Source of the DNA: Nostoc desertorum CM1-VF14
GTDB lineage: Bacteria; Cyanobacteriota; Cyanobacteriia; Cyanobacteriales; Nostocaceae
Length of the DNA: 38,713 bases
NCBI GenBank assembly: GCA_019359245.1
Contig: JAHHHR010000068.1
Span: 1-38,713 of the forward strand
Reading direction: 5' to 3'
Part shown: positions 22,701-29,910 of the stretch, piece after piece
Position numbering within the stretch: position 1 is the first letter of the stretch
Layout: the number at the start of each line of letters is the position of its first letter
Notes under the pieces: generated by a model
Told to the model about the DNA's origin: nothing
Seen by the model: only the letters and a program-made list of their open reading frames with translations
Database searches by the model: none
Position numbers and translations under genes: made by a program

Positions 22701-25700
22701 AGTCAAAGTCCGAGCTTTGTATAAATGGATGTTCGGCTGTGACAACAGCCCTAAAGCAAGCTGCCCAAACTGGTAGCCAGACTCGATATTTCCGACCATT
22801 CCACAAAGAATTAACCCAAAGTTGGCATAGGCAAAGGAAGACACAAATGCATTGCCATACTGGATCGACAGGTTGATCTGTCTAGACACAAGTAGAGGCA
22901 TCAGATCAGGAGCGGCAATATACGCAGCAATCGTGATACTAGATAGAACCCGCATTGCTGCTAATTGCTTCGGATCGGTCATTTCCGGCAAATGGATCAA
23001 GTCCCCAATTGATGTTTCATCGAAACGGGATGTGATAACCCTTAGTTCAAGATGAATATCTGATTGACTGAGTGTTTCTGGAAAATTGACTCCCAACTGT
23101 TGCAAAATCTGCAATGCCGTATCAATGGCTTCTAATAGTTGAACCTGCGCGATACAGGTTTGAATTTTGATTTCGTAAACTTTTACGGTATCGAGAATCG
23201 TCTTGGCTTCTTGTAGAACGATCGCACCCCAGTGTTTTACTTGCTCAAACTCGCCACATAAATACGTGACTTCTGTTGTTTCTAGATATAGCTCTAAAGT
23301 TAGGTCATAGTTGGTTTGCCAACTAGAATCACCTAACCACCGTCTTCCTATTGCTAAATAGTTTTGAGCCGTGCTATAGGCGATCGCCCCCTTTGCTTTC
23401 TGACCTGCAATTAAATTTAATCTGGCAATTTCGTTTCGTTCTTGTTGATCTGTGACCAGCTCAATTCCATAATTGAGATGATCCACAATTTCAAACAGCC
23501 GCTCAAAGAGCTGGTCTGGTAACGTTTTTTCAAGTAAATTGCGACCAATTTCGAGATGAACCACCTGTTTGTGCGACTCATCGATTAAAGCGTATGCTGC
23601 TTGCTGTACACGATCATGCAAAAACTTATATTCTTGAACTAATAAGTTTTCATCTAATTCAGACAGGGGTTGAATTAATCCAGCTTGGATAGCTGCCAAT
23701 AAATCTAGAGAAATTGCTTTAGGGGATTGCTCACAAACGATTCCTAACGTATCTAAATTAAATTCAGCACCGATACAAGCCGCTAACCGGAGAATTTGCT
23801 GTGTGTTCTCTGGCAGTTTCTTCAAATTGTGAAGCATCAACTCCACAACATTATCAGTGATATTCTGAGCTTGAATCTGAGCAATGTTCCACTGCCAGCT
23901 TAAGTGTTGTGCATCAAAGGTCAACAGATTTTCGCTATACAGCGTCCTCAAAAATTCGTTGACAAAGAAAGAATTGCCCTCGGTTTTACGCAATACTAAC
24001 TCTGCTAATGAACGAACGCTGTTTACATTCCGATGCAGTGTTTGGGCAATCAACTGACTCAACGGCAAGAGCGTTAAGGGTGCCAAGATAATCTCCCCAA
24101 GGACTGCTCCTTGTTTTCGCAGTCTCTCCAAGGTTAATACCAGTGGATGCGTTGGATTTACCTCATTATCTCGATAGGCTCCAATTAAAAATAAGGATTG
24201 GGTTTGCTCATCAAGCAGCATCAACTCAATTAACTTCAGCGTTGCACAGTCTATCCACTGCAAATCATCTAAAAAGATAACAAGCGGGTGTGACTTTGAA
24301 CAAAACACCCGTACAAACTTCTGAAAGATTAGATTGAAGCGATTTTGAGCTTGGGTTGCGTCAACGTCTGGTACCGGAGGCTGCTTGCCAATAATTAACT
24401 CAACTTCCGGGATCACATCAATGATGATTTGTCCGTTGCTTCCCAATGCTGTGAGCAGACGCGATCGCCACTGTTGCACTTGCTCATCCGGTTCCCCCAG
24501 AAGTTGCTGCACCAACTTTTGCAGGGCATCCACAATGGCGCTGTAGGGAATATTGCGCCGGAATTGGTCAAATTTACCCGATATGAAATAGCCGTGCTTT
24601 GCTGTGATCGGTTTATAGAGTTCTTGCACCAATGCTGTTTTGCCAACGCCAGCGTAACCAGCAACGAGCATGAGTTCGACATTGAATTGAGCATTTTCTA
24701 TGCCTTCTTCTAGTTGACAAATTTCGCCAAACGTCTCTTTTCTGGCCACTCTGTCAAACGCCGCCAATAATGCTTTAGTCTGGGCTTCTCGTCCATACAG
24801 TTTCTGAGGAATACAAAACTGTTCTGAAACATCTTGCAGTCCCAACGACATGGCGTTGATCTGACCCATTTCTGCCAGTTGCCCGGCGCAGCGTTCTAGA
24901 TCCGCTTTGATGCCCCAGGCACTTTGATAGCGATCCTCCGCATTTTTCGCCATCAACTTCAAAATTATCCCTGAAATGGGTTTGGGAATTGTGGCGTTCA
25001 ATTCATGCACAGGAATCGGCGGTTTGGCAATATGGCAATGAACTAGCTCCAGGATGTCTTGAGTGGGGAACGGTAGCTGTCCAGTTAACAGTTGGTAGAA
25101 GGTTACGCCCAGCGAGTAGAAATCGGTGCGATAGTCGAGCATCCGGTTCATCCGCCCTGTTTGCTCTGGCGACAAATAGGCAAGCGTGCCTTCTAACACA
25201 TGGGGACTTTTGAACGTCGGATTCGTGCGGTTAAATTGGGTCGCAATCCCAAAGTCAATAATTTTTACAACGCCAGTTTCCAGATTCAGGACTATGTTTC
25301 CAGGGTTGATATCTTTATGAATGACATTGGCTGCATGGATTCTGCCTAAAATGTCGCAAACAGCGATCGCAACACCTAGAAAAGTGGATAAAGGCATGGG
25401 GCAGAATATATCTGGGCGCTTGTGCATCCATTGCTCTAGGGACTCTCCCCCAAAATCTTCTAAGATAATCACCAGAGTGCGTTGATAGTCCTGCTGGCTG
25501 TATGCCTTGACAACTCCTTTCAGATTCAGGGAACGGGTAATTTTATATTCCTGTCTGTAGCGGGTTAGTTCACCAGGAGAGGGATAATCAAGCTTTAACA
25601 TTTTTACGACGATCCGTACTCCATCGTCTCTGATGCCCCGGTAAACCAGAGAATTGTCACTTTCGTATATTTTGTCTTGGATAGTAATACCAGGTAGAGC

Positions 25701-25706
25701 AATCAT
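19707..25706 (-). CDS. Giant Ser/Thr kinase-AAA ATPase-GAF-PAS-histidine kinase sensor
   Basis: From the ATG at 25706 the protein has 1999 residues; a start at 25736 adds ten, and numbering here uses that longer form. A Ser/Thr kinase domain comes first (VIHKDINPGN with D142, DFG at 161-163, SPEQTGR). An AAA ATPase of the STAND/AfsR-like type follows (GYAGVGKT at 360-367; VIFLDDLQWID). Residues about 650-1340 are helical, TPR-like. Then come GAF (about 1355-1505), two PAS domains (about 1515-1635 and 1675-1800), HisKA_3 with H1816 in REIHDTLAQ, and HATPase_c with N-box EALTNALKYA and DDGQG. This trifunctional layout is common in Nostocales; a few members relate to nitrogen or stress signalling. 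No membrane segment is seen, so sensing is cytosolic. Confidence 0.95.
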   Translation of the reverse strand: MIALPGITIQDKIYESDNSLVYRGIRDDGVRIVVKMLKLDYPSPGELTRYRQEYKITRSLNLKGVVKAYSQQDYQRTLVIILEDFGGESLEQWMHKRPDIFCPMPLSTFLGVAIAVCDILGRIHAANVIHKDINPGNIVLNLETGVVKIIDFGIATQFNRTNPTFKSPHVLEGTLAYLSPEQTGRMNRMLDYRTDFYSLGVTFYQLLTGQLPFPTQDILELVHCHIAKPPIPVHELNATIPKPISGIILKLMAKNAEDRYQSAWGIKADLERCAGQLAEMGQINAMSLGLQDVSEQFCIPQKLYGREAQTKALLAAFDRVARKETFGEICQLEEGIENAQFNVELMLVAGYAGVGKTALVQELYKPITAKHGYFISGKFDQFRRNIPYSAIVDALQKLVQQLLGEPDEQVQQWRSRLLTALGSNGQIIIDVIPEVELIIGKQPPVPDVDATQAQNRFNLIFQKFVRVFCSKSHPLVIFLDDLQWIDCATLKLIELMLLDEQTQSLFLIGAYRDNEVNPTHPLVLTLERLRKQGAVLGEIILAPLTLLPLSQLIAQTLHRNVNSVRSLAELVLRKTEGNSFFVNEFLRTLYSENLLTFDAQHLSWQWNIAQIQAQNITDNVVELMLHNLKKLPENTQQILRLAACIGAEFNLDTLGIVCEQSPKAISLDLLAAIQAGLIQPLSELDENLLVQEYKFLHDRVQQAAYALIDESHKQVVHLEIGRNLLEKTLPDQLFERLFEIVDHLNYGIELVTDQQERNEIARLNLIAGQKAKGAIAYSTAQNYLAIGRRWLGDSSWQTNYDLTLELYLETTEVTYLCGEFEQVKHWGAIVLQEAKTILDTVKVYEIKIQTCIAQVQLLEAIDTALQILQQLGVNFPETLSQSDIHLELRVITSRFDETSIGDLIHLPEMTDPKQLAAMRVLSSITIAAYIAAPDLMPLLVSRQINLSIQYGNAFVSSFAYANFGLILCGMVGNIESGYQFGQLALGLLSQPNIHLYKARTLTIVTIFIIHWKEHTRELLKPLIEGYQSGLETGDLEFAAYCVHGYCFQSFISGKELMEVEREITTYTKVIHQIKQKAALTWTQILQQSILILMGCLTSPTYLIGEFYNEENRLLQYETANDGHTIFIVYFNKFFLCYLFYKYAQAVENSALAERYLLQVAASAFVPLYYLYDALARLAIYSESNAQVQKAILEKIAISQEKMKQWADYAPINYLHKYHLVEAEKARALGQLSEAEEFYEQAIQGARENEYIQEEALAYELAAKHYLARGLEKFAQLYMKEARYCYERWGATAKARDLETRYPQLFLQGVDVASATRKTSGTTSNSSDTTLDLAAVMKASLAISSEIELDQLLRLLMKILIENAGAQTGFLILENSGKWVIEASGELMEGDNIYATQLLQSIPTGNHLPESIINYVIRTHECVILNDATREGNFIYESYIQHNQIQSILCLPLLNQGKLVGILYLENKLAAGAFTPERTQVLNLLSTQAAIAIENAKLYSKLREGESRMKQFLEAVPVGIGVLDAAGRVYYVNQRGIQLMGKGIDPSVAPEQIPEIYQFYLAGTDQNYPTEKLPVIRALSGECTTVDDLEIHQNNAIVPVEVWGTPVFDEQGNVAYAIAAFQDITQRKQAEKLLVNYHQTLEKQVIERTLLLSQEIQERQRIENALRQSEEQRRLTMDFTHIGSWNWNIVENTTHWNDNHARLLGLAPGEVESSYQAWRDRVHPEDIYRVEQAVTVALVTHTDFEAEYRVIYPNGNIHWLVGRGRGIYNAARQPVLMLGVILDISDRKRAEEASILEERNRMAREIHDTLAQSFTGVIIHARTAANKITVDPQKAQAHLAQVQNLAQTGLSEARRSVEALRRPYLLENSDLLNAFKHLTSQLESSIGIKIMYEAIGIPYPLPSEVENNLLRIGQEALTNALKYAEATEIRVELIYQSTQCILRIKDDGQGFALDRDSSHNGFGLLGMAERAELIGAQIQIHSVPGQGTEIAVSVNQKKLS

Positions 25707-25812
25707 AGAGCAACTCTTGAGAGGATAATCTGGCATAACCCAAACTATACAGCAATCCAGCTATCTACATTTCTCATTTTTTGAGGTTCTATTTAGTTTT
25801 GTTCATTTCTAG

Positions 25813-25917
25813 CCAGTTGCAGAGCCTTAACTGAACTCTGTTTAGTGCTGTATCAATTATGTAGAGCGTTTCTACAGCACTCACGCTTACAACTGGCGTA
25901 GCACGGGACACCAGTTG
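25813..25917. promoter_or_regulatory. Structured DNA upstream of the giant kinase
   Basis: Three symmetric elements lie here: AGTGCTGTA at 25844-25852 pairs with 25873-25881; GTAGA and TCTAC form an inner alternative; CAACTGG at 25890-25896 pairs with CCAGTTG at 25911-25917, and another CCAGTTG is at 25813-25819. They precede the kinase start by about 110-210 bases. They may be leader structures, binding sites or remnants. No clear promoter hexamers were recognised. Confidence 0.35.
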
Positions 25918-26031
25918 CGGAAAGTTTTGCCACATCCCTCGTACAACTTAACTTCCTTACTGTCCCGTTGTGGTGATATCTCCATTGAAACTGCAACCCA
26001 AAGCCATTGGATGCCAAATTGCCAAAGTTGT

Positions 26032-26335
26032 TCAGGGTATTCTCCCACACTCTGACTCCAGAAGCGTCAACAGCTTCTCTTCGACAGCAGTAAGATAAAG
26101 ACGGCTCAACTTACCCAACGGCTGCAACAGACTTTTGACTGTCTCCAAAGAGTGAATCAGAATATATTCGCGCAAGGCGATCGCTCAAGGATTGCATCTG
26201 TTGAAACTCCTGGGGTAGGTAGTTGAAGCACTTCAGATGCTGCAACCCAACCGTGTGTTCGCCATGCCAAAGTCTCACAGTGAAACTGAAATCATTCACT
26301 GCGCTGAGTATTTCAAACCTGGATGACATCGTAAT
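26032..26335 (-). pseudogene. Frameshifted C-terminal copy of the ParB-like plasmid protein
   Basis: The first frame encodes RFEILSAVNDFSFTVRLWHG, EHTVGLQHLKCFNYLP and SDRLARIYSDSL. This matches the tail of the protein at 27227-28216 (AIVSAVNDFSCSVRMWDSEY, TVGLQHLKSYEYLPAE). After SL the match moves to another frame, ETVKSLLQPLGKLSRLYLTA and VEEKLLTLLES, ending at 26032. One extra T in the TTT at about 26151 explains the shift. The first 230 residues of the parent protein are missing, and the neighbouring gene ends right where similarity begins. A truncated, decaying duplicate. Confidence 0.8.
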
Positions 26336-26364
26336 GACGCACCAGAAAATCAAATTAATTGCAT

Positions 26365-27117
26365 TTACCAAAAATTCTTTTCAATAGGATCTGAACCAAT
26401 CAGAAAATCAAAATTACCTTCACCCCTGCTTCTCTTCAATGTTTCCATGATTTTTTTCGGGTTATCATGGGGGCCATTAACATAAAATGGTTTCCCGTCA
26501 CGACCACATTCAATACGTATTTTCCTATCCCATTCTCCGATGTGCGAACGCGATTTTTCAAAATCTCTGTGTGGTTGAAACCCTAAACTTTCTGCGTATT
26601 CGCAAGCACTAAATATCATCCCTTGGGCAACTTCAAGGGAAACAAGGTGTGGTTTCCCAGGAAATGGCTCGAATAGTGATTCTGTAAATTCTTTAAATTT
26701 TATCCTGTCTACTGTACGTGGTGATATGGTATCTTTAACGCCTAAGCACCATATATCTAAAAGGTAGGTACAGACCGTGATTTGATTGTATCGGGCAACC
26801 CTTGCAATAACTACCAATCCTAAACCGCGATCAATATCGTCATTATTTTTTACAGGTAGGATTTTTGTCAGGATATTTTTGATGCTGTTTTCTGGTGGGA
26901 TTTTCGGTAACAATTGGATAAGACTCTCGCTTGCTAAACACTGATATACAGGGTCTAGTTCTCCTTTGGTCAATCTATCTAATGTGGTTTGCTGTGCTTG
27001 ATTTTGAATCGCTGCATTCACTTCTGACACTTTCATACCCAGTTTTCGGGCTATTTGTTTGGGTGTTAAATTCAATGCCCGTAAATCCATTATTTCTTGT
27101 TGTTGTGTTCCTGTCAT
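26365..27117 (-). CDS. Unknown protein with N-terminal helix-turn-helix
   Basis: The 250-residue protein opens MTGTQQQEIMDLRALNLTPK QIARKLGMKVSEVNAAI, a clear sigma-like helix-turn-helix (LTPKQIARKLGMKVSEV). The rest is one domain with SLEVAQGMIFSACEYAESLG, FQPHRDFEKSRSHIGEWD and IRIECGRDGKPFYVNGPHDN. The last part, with alternating charged strands and an invariant-looking GRDGKPFYVNGP, looks conserved, but I do not recognise the family. It is likely a DNA-binding accessory protein of the replication module. It lies 109 bases downstream of the ParB-like gene on the same strand. The start ATG is the first in frame. Function unknown. Confidence 0.7.
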   Translation of the reverse strand: MTGTQQQEIMDLRALNLTPKQIARKLGMKVSEVNAAIQNQAQQTTLDRLTKGELDPVYQCLASESLIQLLPKIPPENSIKNILTKILPVKNNDDIDRGLGLVVIARVARYNQITVCTYLLDIWCLGVKDTISPRTVDRIKFKEFTESLFEPFPGKPHLVSLEVAQGMIFSACEYAESLGFQPHRDFEKSRSHIGEWDRKIRIECGRDGKPFYVNGPHDNPKKIMETLKRSRGEGNFDFLIGSDPIEKNFW

Positions 27118-27226
27118 AAATTACTACTTTCTACAAACAACTGGAGCAGAAATATATTAAACCAAAACAAGATTTTATTAATTTAATACCACAACCAATC
27201 ACAGAAAGCATTGCTTCTTTGTTGCC

Positions 27227-28216
27227 TTAATCTCTAATTTCCAACTCCAGAACCTTCAACAATTTGTCTTCCAAAGCTGTCAAATAAGTCCGATTCAGCC
27301 TCCCTAGCGACTCCAAAAACTTCTGCACCGACTCCTCCAGCCCACTCGAATACACCCGATTGATGCGATCGCTGATTAATTGCATCTGCTGACATTCGGC
27401 TGGCAAGTATTCGTAAGATTTCAGATGCTGCAACCCAACGGTGTACTCGCTATCCCACATTCTCACGCTGCAACTAAAGTCATTCACTGCGCTGACAATA
27501 GCCCAACACCCACCCTTTCCTCTGAGTTCTGGGTTATCTTTTGCAAGGATTTGGCAGACTTCGCCGATTTGGTACGTATTGGGTACTTGGGTACGCTCCA
27601 TGATGCGCTGCACAACATCTTTCACGATTCTACCAGTTGGCACTTTCCCGCCAGCAACTTGCACTGCCTGCTGCCATGCAGTGCGCTGGACTTCTGGCTC
27701 TAGGGCAACTAGGGGGCGTACTTGACGTTCGTTTGTCGGCAGTATTTGTAAACCACTTGTTGACATTTCGACATTTTGTAAACCAATGGTTGACATTTTT
27801 GGAGACTGTAAACCATCTGTGATTATTTCCGCATTCTGTAAACCAATGGTTGACAAATTCTCCATAACTGTCGCCGCAGCAATTTTATAGGTTGCTGCCA
27901 TTCGTGTATAACCAAACCGTGAACGGCAATACTCCTCAAAGGTTTTGTACGTAGAGCGATATAATCTGCGATCGCGAAGTTCCATCAAAGCCTTTCCTGC
28001 TTCAAAAAACGCCCGCTCCACTTTCCTCTCCAGATGTAGGCGATCGCTTTGCTCCTCCTGGGTCAACTCTGGAACTTCAACAGCAGTAACCGTAATTGTT
28101 ACTGAACCTGGATCTACTTGCTGGGAGATATCTTCAAGGTCTTGATCATCTGACGGTGTGCTATCCCTAGATGTGGCAGAGGTGGCTTTTTTGCGATTAG
28201 AAGGTGGTTTATTCAC
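27227..28216 (-). CDS. Plasmid-type ParB-like/DUF3102-like protein
   Basis: The frame starts with GTG at 28216 and gives 329 residues. After a charged, disordered N-terminus the segment VERAFFEAGKALMELRDRRL, then TYKTFEEYCRSRFGYTRMAA resembles proteins of bacterial plasmids and phages that carry the FFEAGKAL...LY...TFEEYC...FG motif (ParB/DUF3102-like). A repeat region of 10-residue units (STIGLQ) follows, then LPTNERQVRPL and GGKVPTGRIVKDVVQRI, which look like the partner-binding or partition part. The tail SAVNDFSCSVRMWDSEYTVG is duplicated at 26032-26335. A role in partition or replication control is inference from motif and location. It lies 262 bases from the XRE gene. Confidence 0.7.
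   Translation of the reverse strand: MNKPPSNRKKATSATSRDSTPSDDQDLEDISQQVDPGSVTITVTAVEVPELTQEEQSDRLHLERKVERAFFEAGKALMELRDRRLYRSTYKTFEEYCRSRFGYTRMAATYKIAAATVMENLSTIGLQNAEIITDGLQSPKMSTIGLQNVEMSTSGLQILPTNERQVRPLVALEPEVQRTAWQQAVQVAGGKVPTGRIVKDVVQRIMERTQVPNTYQIGEVCQILAKDNPELRGKGGCWAIVSAVNDFSCSVRMWDSEYTVGLQHLKSYEYLPAECQQMQLISDRINRVYSSGLEESVQKFLESLGRLNRTYLTALEDKLLKVLELEIRD
27747..27866. repeat. Four tandem 30-bp units within the ParB-like gene
   Basis: TGTAAACCAATGGTTGACAT-type units start at 27747, 27777, 27807 and 27837, each 30 bases. They encode 10-residue units of the form NxEMSTxGLQ on the minus strand. The period is a multiple of three, so units can be gained or lost without loss of frame. The encoded stretch is probably a flexible linker. 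Confidence 0.8.
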
Positions 28217-28459
28217 AAGGCCACTTTTTCTAACTCAGTGGTATTTGCTCAGAGTTGATTACAAATAAATTTTGGCTGTAGTATTCAACTGCGATTGTAT
28301 TAAACGCAATTGTCTTTGATAAGTCCTTCAAATGTCCTTGTATCTACCCACTTAAAGTCATACTAAGCAGCCGATAAGTGGTTAGACAGGAAAGGAAAAA
28401 AGTAGATGTGATTGCTTTTACAGCATAAAGGGCAACAAAGAAAGCAAGTTAATAGTTTG

Positions 28460-28486
28460 ACCAGTAATCATTCTTGTTTTACTGGT
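28460..28486 (-). terminator. Hairpin across the XRE stop codon
   Basis: ACCAGTAA at 28460-28467 pairs with TTACTGGT at 28479-28486 around an 11-base loop. The stem overlaps the last codons and stop of the XRE gene. It has no U-tract, so termination is only a possibility. Confidence 0.3.
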
Positions 28487-28688
28487 TAAACAATTGTGCA
28501 AGCTCTTCAATTGATAGTCGGGTGATTTGACATAATTTTGCTGTCTGCATTGGAGTAAGTCGTGGCAAATTAACTCCTCGCTCCCAGTTAGAAACAGTTT
28601 GATCTGTTACTCCCACCACTTCAGCAATTTGCCTCTGGGTTAATCCCAAAGACTCTCTTAACTTCATAAATGGATGCTCCGAACTCAT
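28479..28688 (-). CDS. XRE-family transcriptional regulator
   Basis: The 69-residue protein is a single Cro/C1-type helix-turn-helix: FMKLRESLGLTQRQIAEVVG, then VTDQTVSNWERGVNLPRLTP. It has no extra ligand or dimerisation domain, so it is a Cro-like DNA-binding unit. The gene is divergent from the replication/modification operon that starts at 28842, and the space between contains several CTACAAA repeats and a promoter. It is therefore the obvious candidate for a repressor of that operon and perhaps of itself. ATG at 28688 is chosen because it gives the whole HTH. Confidence 0.9.
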   Translation of the reverse strand: MSSEHPFMKLRESLGLTQRQIAEVVGVTDQTVSNWERGVNLPRLTPMQTAKLCQITRLSIEELAQLFNQ

Positions 28689-28703
28689 CTATACAAAATT
28701 CTA

Positions 28704-28757
28704 CTACAAAAGTAAAGCTACAAATTGGGACTACAAATCAACTTGACAACTACAAAT
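28704..28757. promoter_or_regulatory. Four CTACAAA repeats between XRE gene and operon
   Basis: CTACAAA starts at 28704, 28718, 28731 and 28750, with spacings of 14, 13 and 19 bases; ATACAAA at 28691 is a possible fifth. The last copy overlaps the spacer of the rightward promoter. Such a cluster could be the operator of the XRE protein, or iterons of a replication origin. Which of these applies cannot be told from sequence. Confidence 0.6.
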
Positions 28758-28771
28758 GAACTTGATTTAAT
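28743..28771 (+). promoter_or_regulatory. Sigma70-type promoter of the rightward operon
   Basis: TTGACA at 28743-28748 and TTTAAT at 28766-28771 are separated by 17 bases. Both hexamers are close to consensus. The predicted start would lie about 60 bases before the ATG at 28842. The promoter overlaps the CTACAAA cluster, so it is likely to be under control of the divergent XRE regulator. Confidence 0.65.
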
Positions 28772-28841
28772 AGAGATAGAGAAAGCGCCTGGACTGGTAA
28801 TCTGAAGCGCTTCTCTAGTCCTATTGAAGAACCTACTAATT

Positions 28842-29771
28842 ATGACTCACGCTATCTACACTTATCAACAGTTGCAACTGAAATCCATTGCCCGGCTCAA
28901 GCAAATCTACAGCGAAATTGCTTGTACAGTCGAAGTAAGCGACAAACGCTGTAAGGACGCGTGGATTTCTGCCATTGTTAATTATCAGGCAAGCAAGATT
29001 CAGAAACTTGCCCCTGCTACCCCCGATAACCAAGCCCTCGCCCAAGCCGAACTCGACAGTTACATCGCTGACCAAGCCCAAGTTGTAGCTCCCGAACCCC
29101 TCACAATAGTCGAAATCTCATTTGACCATCACGAATATTACGCTGATGACAAATTGGTAGCCAGCATCAGCCATGACGACAACCACCTAACCCAACGCTG
29201 GGTAGTCATGGTTAACGATAAAGAAATATTTCGTGCCAACACTCTAATGCGTTGCGATCGCTTCATCTGCACTCACTACAAAGACGGTTCATTACCTGTG
29301 CAAGAAGAAGCAGGGGGGCAGGGGGCAGTTAGTCCAATTCGCAATTCGCAATTCGCAGTTCGCAGTTTAGAGAATTGCGAATTGCGAACTGACAATTGCG
29401 AATTGTTGCAGCGCCCTGCACCCTGCTCCTTGTCCTCTTCTACGACCGAAAACCAAATCATGGCGCATATCTTCAACGAGTGCCAGAATTACGGGTTTGA
29501 AATTCTTAATGATGGCATTTACAACAACAACGGCGTGAAACTGGGGCAAGTCGGATGCACTAACGGTAACTGGTGGGTGAAGAGGCGTTATTCAGTCCAG
29601 CAGCAGTATTCTAACTCGGTGCTTGATGCTGTGCGCTCATTGTCGATGGTGGACGTATCTACTGATGATAAATCCATTTTTGATGAATATTTTTTAGACC
29701 AACCGTTAGAACAGCTAACTGGCGATAGATTGCAACGGCTGCTGGAGAGAGCGGAGTTAGTCACAGCGTAA
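28842..29771 (+). CDS. Cyanobacterial plasmid-type hypothetical protein with in-frame repeat
   Basis: From the ATG at 28842 the protein has 309 residues and begins MTHAIYTYQQLQLKSIARLK QIYSEI. The first 150 residues include a helical start that may bind DNA or protein (DKRCKDAWISAIVNYQASKI) and a beta-rich part (TQRWVVMVNDKEIFRA). Residues 155-200 are encoded by a palindromic intergenic-type repeat (29304-29442). The rest (HIFNECQNYGFEILNDGIYN; GCTNGNWWVKRR) resembles a separate small domain. I recognise the type as common on Nostoc plasmids, but no function is known. It is the first gene of the rightward operon. The upstream TTG start at 28824 is less likely. Confidence 0.75.
   Translation: MTHAIYTYQQLQLKSIARLKQIYSEIACTVEVSDKRCKDAWISAIVNYQASKIQKLAPATPDNQALAQAELDSYIADQAQVVAPEPLTIVEISFDHHEYYADDKLVASISHDDNHLTQRWVVMVNDKEIFRANTLMRCDRFICTHYKDGSLPVQEEAGGQGAVSPIRNSQFAVRSLENCELRTDNCELLQRPAPCSLSSSTTENQIMAHIFNECQNYGFEILNDGIYNNNGVKLGQVGCTNGNWWVKRRYSVQQQYSNSVLDAVRSLSMVDVSTDDKSIFDEYFLDQPLEQLTGDRLQRLLERAELVTA
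29304..29442. repeat. Palindromic repeat inserted in frame in a gene
   Basis: The outer arms are G-rich (AGAAGCAGGGGGGCAGGGGG) and the matching C-rich CCCTGCACCCTGCTCC. Between them CAATTCGCAATTCGCAATTC pairs with AATTGCGAATTGCGAACTG and repeats. This is the type of mobile-looking palindrome usually found between Nostoc genes. It is a multiple of three as read and has no stop codon in the frame of the gene, so the protein carries about 46 extra residues, rich in N, C, E and L. Confidence 0.75.
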
Positions 29772-29787
29772 GTTTTGGGCTTCGCCT

Positions 29788-29878
29788 GGGAAAAGGTTAA
29801 AGGGTAAAGGGAAAAGGTAAATTTCTTCATTCCCTTCCCCTTTGCCCTCTCCCCCTTTCCCCCTTTCCCCCTTTTCCT
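29788..29878. repeat. Purine/pyrimidine inverted repeat between genes
   Basis: A G/A-rich arm (GGGAAAAGGTTAAAGGGTAA and onward) faces a C/T-rich arm (CCCCCTTTCCCCCTTTTCC). The arms can pair imperfectly and follow the gene that ends at 29771 by 17 bases. This is another dispersed-repeat type of Nostoc. It may slow or end transcription before the next gene at 29911. Confidence 0.6.
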
Positions 29879-29910
29879 AATTATTTATTCACCAATCCCC
29901 AATTAAATCT

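Noticed and set aside
25853..26050. 65-codon minus-strand frame upstream of the kinase
   Set aside because: It covers hairpins and part of a pseudogene; no motif.
27747..27866. Possible CRISPR array
   Set aside because: The 30-bp units adjoin each other without unique spacers and keep the codon phase, so they are coding tandem repeats. The same holds for 34288-34392.
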